Positions 31,782-40,612 of a DNA stretch of 64,000 nt are shown here, in pieces. Numbering within the stretch: the first letter of the stretch is position 1; every line of letters starts with the position of its first letter. The notes under the pieces were generated by a model. It saw nothing but the letters and a program-made list of their open reading frames with translations. It made no database searches and was not told the DNA's origin. This DNA comes from an uncultured Chlorobiaceae bacterium (GTDB lineage Bacteria > Bacteroidota > Chlorobiia > Chlorobiales > Chlorobiaceae). A program made the position numbers and the translations under genes. The DNA is taken from positions 51,745 to 115,744 of the forward strand of contig CAINOC010000081.1 of assembly GCA_903851385.1 (NCBI GenBank), in the 5' to 3' direction.

Positions 31782-33149
31782 TCAGATATTCAGTTCTTCA
31801 AGTGCCTCCTGCAGGGTTTTACAGCCGGCGATGGTTATCGGGAGCTTGCGGAGTGTTGGCTTTAGTTCGCGGGTGTTGGCTTCGGGCAGGACAATGCGTT
31901 TGAAGCCGAGATGGGCAGCTTCCCTGATACGCCGTTCGCTGTCGCTGATGGCTCTGAGTTCACCCGCCAAGCCAATTTCACCACAGCAAACTGTTCCAGG
32001 GTCAACCGGACGGTTCATGAGTCCAGAGGCAATGGCGGCTGCAATGGCGAGGTCGGCAGCGGGTTCGGCAAGTTTAAGGCCTCCTGCTATTTTCACAAAA
32101 ACATCCTGCCCCCACGTTTCGATCTTAAGCCTGTTTTCAAGTACGGCGAGAATGATCGATATGCGTTTCAAATCGAACCCGGTGCTGATGCGTTGGGGCA
32201 TGGAGTAGTTGGTTTTCGATACAAGCGCCTGAACTTCCACTAAAAGAGCTCTTGTACCTTCAATAGCCGCAAGGATCGAATTGCCGGGGACGTCGGTCCG
32301 GCGCCCTGAGATAAAAAATTCAGAAGGGTTGCTTACCTCTTCAAGGCCGGTTTCATCCATACGGAAGACGCCGATTTCATTGGTGGAACCGAAGCGGTTT
32401 TTAACCGACCGGACAATACGATAGCGCTGGTAACCCTCACCTTCAAATTGCAGGACGGTATCGACCATGTGTTCAAGGGCTTTTGGGCCGGCAAGAGCTC
32501 CCTCTTTGGTGATATGGCCGATAATCATCAGGATGACGTTCTGCTGCTTGGCGGCGCGGATCAATGTAGCTGCACACTCCCTGATCTGGGTAATAGTGCC
32601 TGCGGAACTCTGGTATTCGTCTGAGTGGATGGTTTGAATGGAATCGATAATAACCAGGGCAGGCTTTTCACGTTCAATGACTGCAAGAATCCGTTCAAGG
32701 TTGACTTCAGGAATCAGCCAGAGGTTGTCGGCCTTTATGGAGAGCCTTCGTGCACGCTCGCGGATCTGGTTGGGCGACTCTTCACCGGAGATATAGAGCA
32801 CTTTTGCGGGTGCAAGGCGAGGGGCAAGCTGCAGCATCAGGGTTGACTTGCCTATGCCGGGCTCTCCGCCTACCAGCACCGCGGAGGCCTGCATGAGCCC
32901 TCCTCCAAGCACCCGGTCGAGCTCTCCGATGCCGGTCATGATGCGCTGGAACTCTGAAGGAACACAGTCATGCAGGTTCTGAACAATGGCGGCTCCTTCG
33001 GGAGTGCCCTGCTGGCGGTTTTTCTGTTCAGGTTCAACACGGGTTTCCTGCAGTGTCCCCCAACTCTGGCACTCAAAACATTTACCCTGATATTTCAGTG
33101 AAACGGCGCCGCAGTTTGAACAGATGTACCTGGTCGTAGTTTTAGCCAT
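31782..33149 (-). CDS. radA: DNA repair ATPase RadA/Sms
   Basis: RadA is a RecA-like helicase that drives branch migration in recombination repair. The 455 residues have the N-terminal C4 zinc finger (Cys10, 13, 24, 27), Walker A GGEPGIGKSTLML, the RadA-specific KNRFG motif (VRSVKNRFGSTNEIGVF) and a C-terminal Lon-protease-like domain without catalytic residues. ATG 33149 lies 6 bases after the folD stop, so they form one operon. It converges with the PSD-like gene. Confidence 0.97.
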   Translation of the reverse strand: MAKTTTRYICSNCGAVSLKYQGKCFECQSWGTLQETRVEPEQKNRQQGTPEGAAIVQNLHDCVPSEFQRIMTGIGELDRVLGGGLMQASAVLVGGEPGIGKSTLMLQLAPRLAPAKVLYISGEESPNQIRERARRLSIKADNLWLIPEVNLERILAVIEREKPALVIIDSIQTIHSDEYQSSAGTITQIRECAATLIRAAKQQNVILMIIGHITKEGALAGPKALEHMVDTVLQFEGEGYQRYRIVRSVKNRFGSTNEIGVFRMDETGLEEVSNPSEFFISGRRTDVPGNSILAAIEGTRALLVEVQALVSKTNYSMPQRISTGFDLKRISIILAVLENRLKIETWGQDVFVKIAGGLKLAEPAADLAIAAAIASGLMNRPVDPGTVCCGEIGLAGELRAISDSERRIREAAHLGFKRIVLPEANTRELKPTLRKLPITIAGCKTLQEALEELNI

Positions 33150-33155
33150 TATGCA

Positions 33156-34043
33156 TCAAAGACCGTTGAAGCGCTTGAATGATTGCAGCGTGTTTTTCAT
33201 GAGCATTGCAATGGTCATTGGGCCGACTCCTCCGGGTACCGGGGTCATGGCAGAAGCAAGCGCAGAGACGCAATCGAAATCCACGTCGCCGACCATACGG
33301 TAGCCGCTTTTTGCTGCAGGATCTTCAATGCGGTTATTACCGACATCAATCACTACAACGCCTGGTTTGACCATATCGGCGGTTATAAATCGGGCATGGC
33401 CAACAGCTACGATGAGAATATCTGCCTGTTTGGTGTAGAATGAAATATTTTCTGTGGCTGAATGGCAGATGGTGACCGTGCAGTTTGCAGCATCGAGCTT
33501 CTGCAGCATCAGGTTTGCCATTGGTTTGCCGACAATATTGCTGCGACCAACGACAACGCAGTGTTTCCCTTTGGTTTCAATCTTGTACCGATCCAGCAAT
33601 TCCAGGATTCCAGAAGGTGTACAGCTTACAAAACATTTGTCGAGATGTCCCATGACAAGGCATCCGAGGTTTTCGGGGTGAAACCCGTCAACATCTTTTG
33701 AAGGGTCGATGGCGAGCGTGACGGTAAACTCATCAATGTGTTCTGGAAGAGGCTCCTGGACAAGAATGCCGTGGACGGCCGGGTCATTGTTCAGTTCGTG
33801 AATGGTATCAAGCAGGAGCTCCTGGGTTGTTTCGGCAGGCATTTCAATCAGGGTGGAATTCATCCCGATCTCTTTGCATGTTTTAGCTTTATTGCGTACA
33901 TAGCCCTGCGAGGCTGGATCCTGACCGACAATGATGATTGTCAGTCCTGGAACTTTGCCTGTGCTGGCTTTGCAGCTCTCAATAGTGGCTTTCAGTTCGT
34001 TTTTCAGGTACAGAGAGACCTTTTTCCCGTCGATAATGAGCAT
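33156..34043 (-). CDS. folD: Methylenetetrahydrofolate dehydrogenase/cyclohydrolase
   Basis: FolD interconverts 5,10-methylene-, methenyl- and 10-formyl-tetrahydrofolate with NADP. The 295 residues show the family motifs ASQGYVRNKAKTC with the catalytic lysine, VQEPLPEHID, PSKDVDGFHPENLG, CTPSGILELL, VVGRSNIVGKPMANLML and the C-terminal PVPGGVGPMTIAML. Length is normal. It is first in the operon with radA, with a 6-base gap. Confidence 0.97.
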   Translation of the reverse strand: MLIIDGKKVSLYLKNELKATIESCKASTGKVPGLTIIIVGQDPASQGYVRNKAKTCKEIGMNSTLIEMPAETTQELLLDTIHELNNDPAVHGILVQEPLPEHIDEFTVTLAIDPSKDVDGFHPENLGCLVMGHLDKCFVSCTPSGILELLDRYKIETKGKHCVVVGRSNIVGKPMANLMLQKLDAANCTVTICHSATENISFYTKQADILIVAVGHARFITADMVKPGVVVIDVGNNRIEDPAAKSGYRMVGDVDFDCVSALASAMTPVPGGVGPMTIAMLMKNTLQSFKRFNGL

Positions 34044-34237
34044 GGAGAATTTGCCTGGTTGTTTCTATTGCTTGTTTTTGCAAGCTTTTTGCTGCCTTAA
34101 TATAAGGAGCACATCGCTATGAAAAATTTATCGAAGCGGTAAATCTGAAAAAAATACGTTCTTACAGATTCCCATCGATGATCGTTTTTGCAAAGGAACA
34201 TTTCATGACGCTTTTATTCAAACAAAGATAGCCCTTT

Positions 34238-34810
34238 ATGTCAATGGTTTCTATAGGTGATGTTCTTGTTGACAAGGATGTCTTTCAGGCTTTTTTTTCG
34301 TGCGATCTTCATGAATGCAAAGGAACATGCTGTGTTGAGGGGGAGCTTGGTGCTCCGTTGTCGGAAAGTGAAGCTGAAACGCTTCAGCATCCTTCTGTTG
34401 AGCTCCTGAGGTTGCTTCCTGAAAAGAGTGTTAAATATCTTAACCGCCACGGTAGTGTTGAGGTCTATCAGGGACGGCAGTATACCAGAACCATTGATAA
34501 TCGAGAGTGTGTTTTTACCTGTGTTCGCGACGGGATAACCGTTTGTGGCATTGAAATTGCATTCCACGATGGTCTTTTGAACTTTGATAAGCCATTATCG
34601 TGCCAATTATTTCCGATAAGGGTAAGAAAAAAGTTTGGTTTGGATTATCTTGTCTATGAACAACACTCTATGTGCCGTTCTGCCCGAAAAGCCGGAGAGG
34701 AACGACAGATAAAACTTATTGATTATGTTCAGCATGCTCTCTCTTTATTGTATGGCAATGATTGGGTAAAGAGTTTGAAGGCGTTTATTGATGTTTCTCC
34801 CATGAAGTAA
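34238..34810 (+). CDS. DUF3109 family cysteine-rich protein
   Basis: A 190-residue soluble protein with a conserved cysteine set in CDLHECKGTCCVEGELGAP, CVFTCVRDGITVCGIE, LSCQLFPIRV and HSMCRSA. This is the DUF3109/YkgJ-like pattern, thought to bind zinc or an iron-sulfur cluster. The function is unknown. Its stop shares a base with the rpoN start (TAATG), so it is coupled to sigma-54 synthesis. Confidence 0.85.
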   Translation: MSMVSIGDVLVDKDVFQAFFSCDLHECKGTCCVEGELGAPLSESEAETLQHPSVELLRLLPEKSVKYLNRHGSVEVYQGRQYTRTIDNRECVFTCVRDGITVCGIEIAFHDGLLNFDKPLSCQLFPIRVRKKFGLDYLVYEQHSMCRSARKAGEERQIKLIDYVQHALSLLYGNDWVKSLKAFIDVSPMK

Positions 34811-36261
34811 TGCCAGATATCAGGCTTCAACAAAAACAAAAGCTGCTTCTTTCTGCTCAGCAGATTTTAAGCAGTCAGCTCCTTCAGCTTCCGATGTTGA
34901 ATCTGGAGCAGCGGATTTATGAAGAGTTACAGGAAAATCCTCTCCTGGAAGTTGTTGAAGAGCGAAAAGATACCGCTGGTGATGTTGCTGATGATAGTGA
35001 CAGGGAAGAGAGTGACGATATGTTTGATTCGGTTGAGCGCTTCAGTAAAAGTTCTCTGAAGGATCGCCACGATTCCCCCTCTTCAGGAGTGCATACAGAA
35101 GGACGGCTGAGTTTTACTGGTGATAGCGGCTCAAAGGAAAGATTCTTTCAGGCGGTTCAGTATGACAGCTTTCATGAAATACTGCTCAAACAGCTGGCCC
35201 TGCAGGAAGGAATTGGCCGACGTGAGGTGATGATAGCCATTGAGATTCTCGGCAATCTTGATGGCGATGGATATTTTACCGAAGAGTACAGCGTTATTGT
35301 TGATGCGCTTCAGCTTGAAGGTGTTGATGTCACCAAAAAAGAGCTTGAGAGGGTTTTACGTAAAATCTGGTTTCTGGATCCACCCGGAGTTGCTGTAAAA
35401 GGGTTGCGTGAACGGCTTCTTGTACAGCTTGAGTTTAGTGCGGGCCGTTACGACCCGGCAACGTATGAAGTTGCGACCAGGATTCTCCGCGATCATTTTG
35501 ATGATTTTCTGCACAGGCGCTATGAGTTGCTGCTTAAAAGGCTGCTGGAGCCCATGGACAGGGTCGAATCGGCTATTTCCATTATTACGGCTCTTGATCC
35601 TCATCCCGGAATTTTTCAAGACGAAGGCGGGCACTATATCAGCCCCGATTTTGTAGTGAGCTATGAAAACGGTGAGCTTACAGCAGTACTGAATGACAGA
35701 AGCGCTCTCTCTGTAAAGGTGAGTGATGTTTATCTGGATCGATTGAAAAACAGGAAAGGCGAAAAAGAGGAAAAGCAGTTTATCCGCAAGAACCTTCAGC
35801 GAGCTAAAGAGTTTACCAGTGCAATTGAAACACGGCGACAGACCCTTATAAAGGTAATTGAAGCCCTGATGAAGATGCAGTATGGATTTTTTGTGTATGG
35901 GCCTGAGCGATTGGTACCTCTTGGCATGAAAACCATTGCAGCTGAAACAGGTCTTGATATATCGACGATCAGCCGGGCTGTTAATGGTAAATATGTTCAG
36001 ACCCGTTTCGGGGTTTTTGAATTAAAGTATTTTTTCAGCGGGGGCTTGTCGACAGAGGAGGGAGAGGATTTGTCGAGCAAGATAATCCGCCAGTATATTA
36101 CTGAAATGGTTAAAGAGGAAGATTCAGCTCATCCACTGAGTGATGACCGTATGACTGAGATGTTGATGGAAAGGGGAGTGCATATTGCTCGAAGAACGGT
36201 TGCAAAATACCGTGAACAAATGCAAATTCCAGTTGCAAGATTAAGAAAAAAAATATTTTAA
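34810..36261 (+). CDS. rpoN: RNA polymerase sigma-54 factor
   Basis: Directs RNA polymerase to -24/-12 promoters that need enhancer-binding ATPases; in green sulfur bacteria nitrogen fixation is the expected main regulon. The 483 residues include the glutamine/leucine-rich region I (LQQKQKLLLSAQQILSSQLL), an acidic region II, the core-binding domain, the DNA-binding HTH around DISTISRAVNGKYVQTRFG and the RpoN box ARRTVAKYRE (about 460-469). Start overlaps the stop of the DUF3109 gene. hslV follows 3 bases after its stop. Confidence 0.97.
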   Translation: MPDIRLQQKQKLLLSAQQILSSQLLQLPMLNLEQRIYEELQENPLLEVVEERKDTAGDVADDSDREESDDMFDSVERFSKSSLKDRHDSPSSGVHTEGRLSFTGDSGSKERFFQAVQYDSFHEILLKQLALQEGIGRREVMIAIEILGNLDGDGYFTEEYSVIVDALQLEGVDVTKKELERVLRKIWFLDPPGVAVKGLRERLLVQLEFSAGRYDPATYEVATRILRDHFDDFLHRRYELLLKRLLEPMDRVESAISIITALDPHPGIFQDEGGHYISPDFVVSYENGELTAVLNDRSALSVKVSDVYLDRLKNRKGEKEEKQFIRKNLQRAKEFTSAIETRRQTLIKVIEALMKMQYGFFVYGPERLVPLGMKTIAAETGLDISTISRAVNGKYVQTRFGVFELKYFFSGGLSTEEGEDLSSKIIRQYITEMVKEEDSAHPLSDDRMTEMLMERGVHIARRTVAKYREQMQIPVARLRKKIF

Positions 36262-36264
36262 TTG

Positions 36265-36813
36265 ATGAAAAATAACCAGAAGCCACTGATCCGTTCAACT
36301 ACGGTGATCGGTGTCATAAGGGATGGTAAGGCAGCACTTGGAAGTGATGGTCAGATGACCCTTGGCAACACTATTCTCAAGCAATCGACTCGTAAAATAA
36401 GAAGATTGTATCAGGGGCGTCTTGTTGCCGGGTTTGCCGGAGCAACAGCCGATGCGGTGACCCTTCTTGACCGGTTTGAAGAAAAACTTGAGGCGTTTAA
36501 TGGGAAGCTGGATCGCGCTGCTGTTGAACTTGCCCGGGACTGGCGGACTGACAAGTATCTCAGAAAGCTTGAGGCAATGCTCGCTATTGTCAGCAAGGAC
36601 AAGGCTCTTATTATTTCCGGAACCGGTGATGTGATCGAACCGGAGGATGGTATTGTAGCTATTGGCAGTGGCAGTATGTATGCTCTTGCCGCCGCACGTT
36701 CCCTTATGAAACATTCTGCTCTTTCGGCAAAGGATATTGTCCATGAGAGTTTGAAGATAGCGGCTGATATCTGTATTTATACCAACGATCATATTGTTAT
36801 TGAAGAGGTCTAG
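36265..36813 (+). CDS. hslV: ATP-dependent protease subunit HslV (ClpQ)
   Basis: The proteasome-like peptidase that works with HslU. The 182 residues include a propeptide of about 10-11 residues (MKNNQKPLIRS) ahead of TTVIGVIRDG, where the first threonine becomes the N-terminal nucleophile. GSDGQMTLGNTILK, KIRRLYQGRLVAGFAGATAD and AIGSGSMYALAAARSL are all typical. I use ATG 36265; a TTG one codon earlier is also possible. It lies 3 bases after rpoN and 67 before hslU. Confidence 0.95.
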   Translation: MKNNQKPLIRSTTVIGVIRDGKAALGSDGQMTLGNTILKQSTRKIRRLYQGRLVAGFAGATADAVTLLDRFEEKLEAFNGKLDRAAVELARDWRTDKYLRKLEAMLAIVSKDKALIISGTGDVIEPEDGIVAIGSGSMYALAAARSLMKHSALSAKDIVHESLKIAADICIYTNDHIVIEEV

Positions 36814-36880
36814 GCAATACGTTTTAACTTCGGCCGGGTTGCCGGATGGAGATATTTTTTTGTAATTCACAACTTGCAGC

Positions 36881-38365
36881 ATGGAAATTACTACAAAGGG
36901 TGCGGGTAATGTTTTTGTATCGCCCGAAGCCAATAGCGGAATAAACAGTTCAATTGCAGCCACTAATCTGACTCCTAACCAGATTGTTTCCCAGCTTGAT
37001 AAATATATAATCGGCCAGAAAGATGCGAAAAAATCTGTTGCCATAGCTTTGCGCAACAGGCTTCGACGCCAGCACGTGAGTGATGAGTTGCGAGATGAAA
37101 TCATGCCCAACAACATTATCATGATCGGCCCTACCGGCGTGGGAAAAACCGAAATTGCCCGCAGGCTTGCCAAGCTTGCAAAAGCACCGTTTGTAAAGGT
37201 TGAAGCTTCAAAATTTACTGAGGTGGGCTATGTTGGCCGTGATGTCGAGTCGATGATTCGTGATCTTGTTGATCAGTCTGTTGCGATGGTCAGAAGCGAA
37301 AAGTCGGAAGAGGTTCGCGAAAAAGCTGCACTTCTTGTAGAAGAGCGCCTGCTCGATATTCTGCTTCCGCCTCTCTCTTCCAGCAGCTCCCAGGATAATG
37401 AAATGCTGAACGAAGAGGATGCTTCCGCGCAACCGTCGACTGACGAACATGACAAGTCGCTTGAGGTTAATCGGCGAAGCCGCAAAAAAATGCTTGAACG
37501 TCTTCGCAATGGAAAGCTTGAGGAGCGTCAGATTGAAATGGATACAACCGGCGATAATCCCGGCGGGATGATGCAGGTTTTTGGCCCTCTCGGCCAGATG
37601 GAGGAGATCGGGGGAATTATGCAGGACCTTATGAGCGGCCTCCCTCGCAAGCGCAAAAAAAGAAGGGTTTCAATTGCTGAAGCCCGCAAGCTTCTTGAAC
37701 AGGAAGAGGTGCAGAAGCTTATCGATATGGACAGTGTCGTTAAGGAGGCTATCAATAAGGTTGAGCAGTCCGGTATTGTTTTTATTGATGAGATCGATAA
37801 AATTGCAGCTCCTTCATCCGGTGCCGGCGGCAAGGGGCCGGATGTGAGCCGTGAAGGTGTTCAGCGTGATCTTCTGCCTATTGTAGAGGGTTCCAATGTC
37901 GCAACCAAACATGGCATGGTAAAGACTGACCATGTCTTGTTCATTGCTTCCGGAGCATTCCATGTGGCAAAGCCTTCGGACTTGATTCCTGAACTGCAGG
38001 GCCGGTTTCCGATCCGCGTTGAACTGAAAAGCCTGACTGAGGAGGATTTTTATCTGATTCTCACTCAGCCAGACAACGCCCTGATCAAGCAGTATTCTGC
38101 ACTGCTTGCGACGGAAGGGGTTGACTTGACATTCAGCGATGGAGCTATCCGGGAGATTGCCAAAATTGCTGCAAGGGTTAATGAAAGTGTTGAAAATATC
38201 GGCGCAAGAAGGCTGCATACCATTATGACGAATCTCCTTGAGGAATTAATGTTTAATATTCCTGAGAATTTTTCTGAAAAACATGTTGAGATTGATGAAA
38301 ACATGGTAAAGGAAAAACTGAACCATGTGGTGGCCGACAGAGATCTCAGCCAGTATATCCTGTAA
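36881..38365 (+). CDS. hslU: ATP-dependent protease ATPase subunit HslU (ClpY)
   Basis: A hexameric AAA+ unfoldase feeding HslV. The 494 residues have the N-terminal [30 protein letters not shown] block, shown here as [20 protein letters not shown], Walker [12 protein letters not shown], a long acidic I-domain insert (about 150-280), Walker [11 protein letters not shown] and the sensor/arginine-finger region [13 protein letters not shown], with the C-terminal tail RDLSQYIL that activates HslV. About 25 extra N-terminal residues precede the usual start; no strong ribosome site decides this. Confidence 0.96.
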   Translation: MEITTKGAGNVFVSPEANSGINSSIAATNLTPNQIVSQLDKYIIGQKDAKKSVAIALRNRLRRQHVSDELRDEIMPNNIIMIGPTGVGKTEIARRLAKLAKAPFVKVEASKFTEVGYVGRDVESMIRDLVDQSVAMVRSEKSEEVREKAALLVEERLLDILLPPLSSSSSQDNEMLNEEDASAQPSTDEHDKSLEVNRRSRKKMLERLRNGKLEERQIEMDTTGDNPGGMMQVFGPLGQMEEIGGIMQDLMSGLPRKRKKRRVSIAEARKLLEQEEVQKLIDMDSVVKEAINKVEQSGIVFIDEIDKIAAPSSGAGGKGPDVSREGVQRDLLPIVEGSNVATKHGMVKTDHVLFIASGAFHVAKPSDLIPELQGRFPIRVELKSLTEEDFYLILTQPDNALIKQYSALLATEGVDLTFSDGAIREIAKIAARVNESVENIGARRLHTIMTNLLEELMFNIPENFSEKHVEIDENMVKEKLNHVVADRDLSQYIL

Positions 38366-38381
38366 AAATTATTTTTATCTA

Positions 38382-38414
38382 TGGCGGATCAGGCGTTTTT
38401 GACCTGATCTGCCA
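38382..38414 (+). terminator. Strong hairpin between hslU and aroQ
   Basis: A 12-bp stem, TGGCGGATCAGG and CCTGATCTGCCA with one wobble pair, and a 9-base loop containing five T's. It begins 17 bases after the hslU stop. A T-run is inside the loop but not after the stem, so termination is uncertain; it could instead protect the hslVU mRNA end or attenuate aroQ. Confidence 0.5.
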
Positions 38415-38422
38415 AAACCATC

Positions 38423-38866
38423 ATGATAAGCGCGATGTCAATACTTGTTCTCAACGGTCCGAACCTCTCTCGGCTCGGCAAACGCGAACCGGCAGTTTAT
38501 GGCTATCAGACTCTCGATGATATCAATCGCGGTCTTGTAGAGAGTTTTCCTGCAGTGACTTTTGAATTTTTTCAGTCTGAAGATGAAGGCGCCTTGCTGG
38601 AAAAACTCTTTCATATTGAGGATAAGGGCGGTTACAAGGGTGTCTTGCTCAATGCCGGAGCATTTACTCACTACTCGATCGCGCTTCGTGATGCTATCAG
38701 CGGTGTCGCCATTCCGGTTGTTGAGGTCCATCTCTCCAACATTTTTGCCCGTGAGGAGTTTCGCCGCACATCAGTCATTTCTGAAGTGTGTGTTGGCGTC
38801 ATCAGCGGGTTTGGAGCGAATAGCTATCATCTTGGTGTCAGGGCAATTCTCGGCCTCTCCAGCTGA
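38423..38866 (+). CDS. aroQ: 3-dehydroquinate dehydratase, type II
   Basis: Dehydrates 3-dehydroquinate in the shikimate pathway. The 147 residues contain the type II landmarks ILVLNGPNLSRLGKREPAVYG with the catalytic tyrosine, FFQSEDEGALLEKL, LLNAGAFTHYSIALRDA and VEVHLSNIFAREEFRRTSV with the general-acid histidine and the substrate-binding arginine. ATG 38423 or 38435 may be the start. It lies just after the hairpin that follows hslU. Confidence 0.96.
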   Translation: MISAMSILVLNGPNLSRLGKREPAVYGYQTLDDINRGLVESFPAVTFEFFQSEDEGALLEKLFHIEDKGGYKGVLLNAGAFTHYSIALRDAISGVAIPVVEVHLSNIFAREEFRRTSVISEVCVGVISGFGANSYHLGVRAILGLSS

Positions 38867-38914
38867 ACGTCAGCAGCAGAAGGTTTATCTATGGCGACGA
38901 CAGGCAGGCTTTGT

Positions 38915-39742
38915 TTACTCTTTACATAGCTTTTTCAAGAGTGCGCGCATCTCTTCAATGCGTATTTTATCAGTTTCAAATAGGATTGGCTTCTCCACAG
39001 CGGTCTTCATTAAAGCTATCGCTTCCTCTTTGTTCCCTGTATCAATACAGATTAACGCCAGTTCATGGTAATTTCTGATGATTCTGGAATCGATGCTGAT
39101 TGCTTTTCGAAATGCTTTTTCTGAAAGTGTATAGTCTCCTTTTGGTACCTCCCCGAGAAAAGCATTACCTATCATTCTTTTGAACCAACCTATTTTTGCG
39201 GCTTCGCGGTAATAAGAGCCGAGTATCGAGAGCGCTGTTTCATCGTTGGGGTTTAATCGAAGCGCTGTGTCGAGTTCGTGCTTTACCTCTTTTGCCCGTT
39301 TTAATTTTTCTTTTGTACCGGTTTTGTCAGCCATCAATCCGAGTGATGCGGCAAGCCAGGTATGTCCATTAGAATTAAGACTGTCAAGAGTGATGCAGGT
39401 GCGTGCATATTCAGCAGCTTTATGGTAGTGCTGTATCCGTGCATCTTTGTTTCCCGGAGGAACTGCTTCTCCAAGGCTTACCTGCAGTCGGGCCATTTTC
39501 CAGTTGAGATCCGCATTTCCGGGATTATTGCGAAGCTCCGAGGTGTATATGGAATCAGCTTTTGGATAGTTCATGTGCCATAAAGCCTCGTCCGCCACCT
39601 CGACTGGCGTTGCTTTTCGTATGGCTTTTGATGTTTTTGCTGGTTTTGCTGAAACTTCTGTTAAAGGTGTTGTGAACAAAAAAAGAAGAAAAGAACAAAT
39701 CAAAAGATAGCTGTAGGCGTGGCGAATTTTATTGGTAGACAT
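38915..39742 (-). CDS. Exported TPR-repeat protein
   Basis: A 275-residue precursor with an N-terminal hydrophobic signal/anchor (YSYLLICSFLLFLFTTPLTE). TPR-like helices follow: YPKADSIYTSELRNNPGNADLNW, in part YPKADSIYTSELRNNPGN; AAEYARTCITLDSLNSNGH; VKHELDTALRLNPNDETAL; and KAFRKAISIDSRIIRNYHELA. The arrangement resembles the RMD1-like TPR family of Bacteroidetes/Chlorobi periplasmic proteins. A binding role is likely; partner unknown. ATG 39742 lies 5 bases after the DoxX-like gene, so both are co-transcribed. Confidence 0.8.
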   Translation of the reverse strand: MSTNKIRHAYSYLLICSFLLFLFTTPLTEVSAKPAKTSKAIRKATPVEVADEALWHMNYPKADSIYTSELRNNPGNADLNWKMARLQVSLGEAVPPGNKDARIQHYHKAAEYARTCITLDSLNSNGHTWLAASLGLMADKTGTKEKLKRAKEVKHELDTALRLNPNDETALSILGSYYREAAKIGWFKRMIGNAFLGEVPKGDYTLSEKAFRKAISIDSRIIRNYHELALICIDTGNKEEAIALMKTAVEKPILFETDKIRIEEMRALLKKLCKE

Positions 39743-39747
39743 TTTCG

Positions 39748-40218
39748 TTATTTGAACCATATGGCCTCAGGGTATTTGTGGTGAAGTTGCTTGTCAAATC
39801 CAAACCATTGGCCGGACGGTAACAGCATCATCAACACGGAAAAAATCATAAACGGCGGAAGGGTAAGGTTGTAAAAGCCTCCCGCAGCAAAATTAAGCAC
39901 CAGAAACAGTGCAAGAGCAGCATGGGCCCTGACAGCAACTCCAAAGAAAAGCGAGAGGCCGATAAAAAGTTCTACGACAGTAACAATCCATGCAATCGGG
40001 AATGCTAATGGAATTGCAAAGTGCTCCAGATAGATGGATTGGAATGAGCCAGCCGGCAGCTCTGCAAAACGTTTTGCGAAAAAGTCATGCATGAGGTCGC
40101 TCCATAACCACCCTTTTACCAGCTTGTGCCAGAAGCCATAGAGAAAAAACGCGGCAAAGAGATAACGTCCTGCAATAAAAAGAATAATCCCAGCCCTCTT
40201 CAGTGGATTCTGTTTCAT
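39748..40218 (-). CDS. DoxX-like membrane protein
   Basis: A 156-residue protein with four hydrophobic helices and the DoxX/DUF417-like pattern: GRYLFAAFFLYGFWHKLVKG, LPLAFPIAWIVTVVELFIGLSLFFG in part (IAWIVTVVELFIGLSLFFG) and a C-terminal MIFSVLMMLLPSG. DoxX-type proteins are small membrane proteins linked to redox or thiosulfate chemistry in some organisms; no such function can be claimed here. ATG 40218 follows AGGAAG; the longer frame to 40251 adds 11 asparagine-rich residues. Confidence 0.8.
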   Translation of the reverse strand: MKQNPLKRAGIILFIAGRYLFAAFFLYGFWHKLVKGWLWSDLMHDFFAKRFAELPAGSFQSIYLEHFAIPLAFPIAWIVTVVELFIGLSLFFGVAVRAHAALALFLVLNFAAGGFYNLTLPPFMIFSVLMMLLPSGQWFGFDKQLHHKYPEAIWFK

Positions 40219-40612
40219 CTTCCTGTTATTGTTGTTGAGGGCCTTTTGCAATCAATATCGTGTATTGTTACAACCGTATTACAGTGCTAAATGTTCTCTG
40301 ATATATATGCCGGATGCAGTGTAACCAATTACGCTGCAAGGTATTATATGAAAGTTAGTTACATAACCCTTAGCACGCTGCAAAAGTCCCTTTGTTTTTT
40401 AAAAATTTACAAAAATAAATTAAGCCCAAAAAAACAATTATCTTTATAAATATAAGTTTTTCCATCAATAGAGTTTTATTGACCCACGAGATTAGGATAA
40501 TGCCGAAACTCCTCCCTTCTCCCCTGTAACCCAGTCTTATACAGGTACTATCCATCCCATACCTCCCATTCCTCTCTGTACAATCAGAACTGAGAGCAAA
40601 CATTGTAAATGA
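40219..40612. other. Intergenic region
   Basis: Nearly 400 bases between two minus-strand genes. It is AT-rich near 40380-40480 and has a C-rich tract near 40505-40590 (CTCCCTTCTCCCC, TCCCATACCTCCCATTCC). A minus-strand frame ending in a short hydrophobic peptide is present but lacks coding character. I see no tRNA or clean terminator; it presumably holds the promoter of the DoxX-like gene. Confidence 0.4.

Noticed and set aside
36295..37173. 292-codon minus-strand frame across hslV and hslU
   Set aside because: Antisense shadow of two clear genes; the peptide has no coherent domain.
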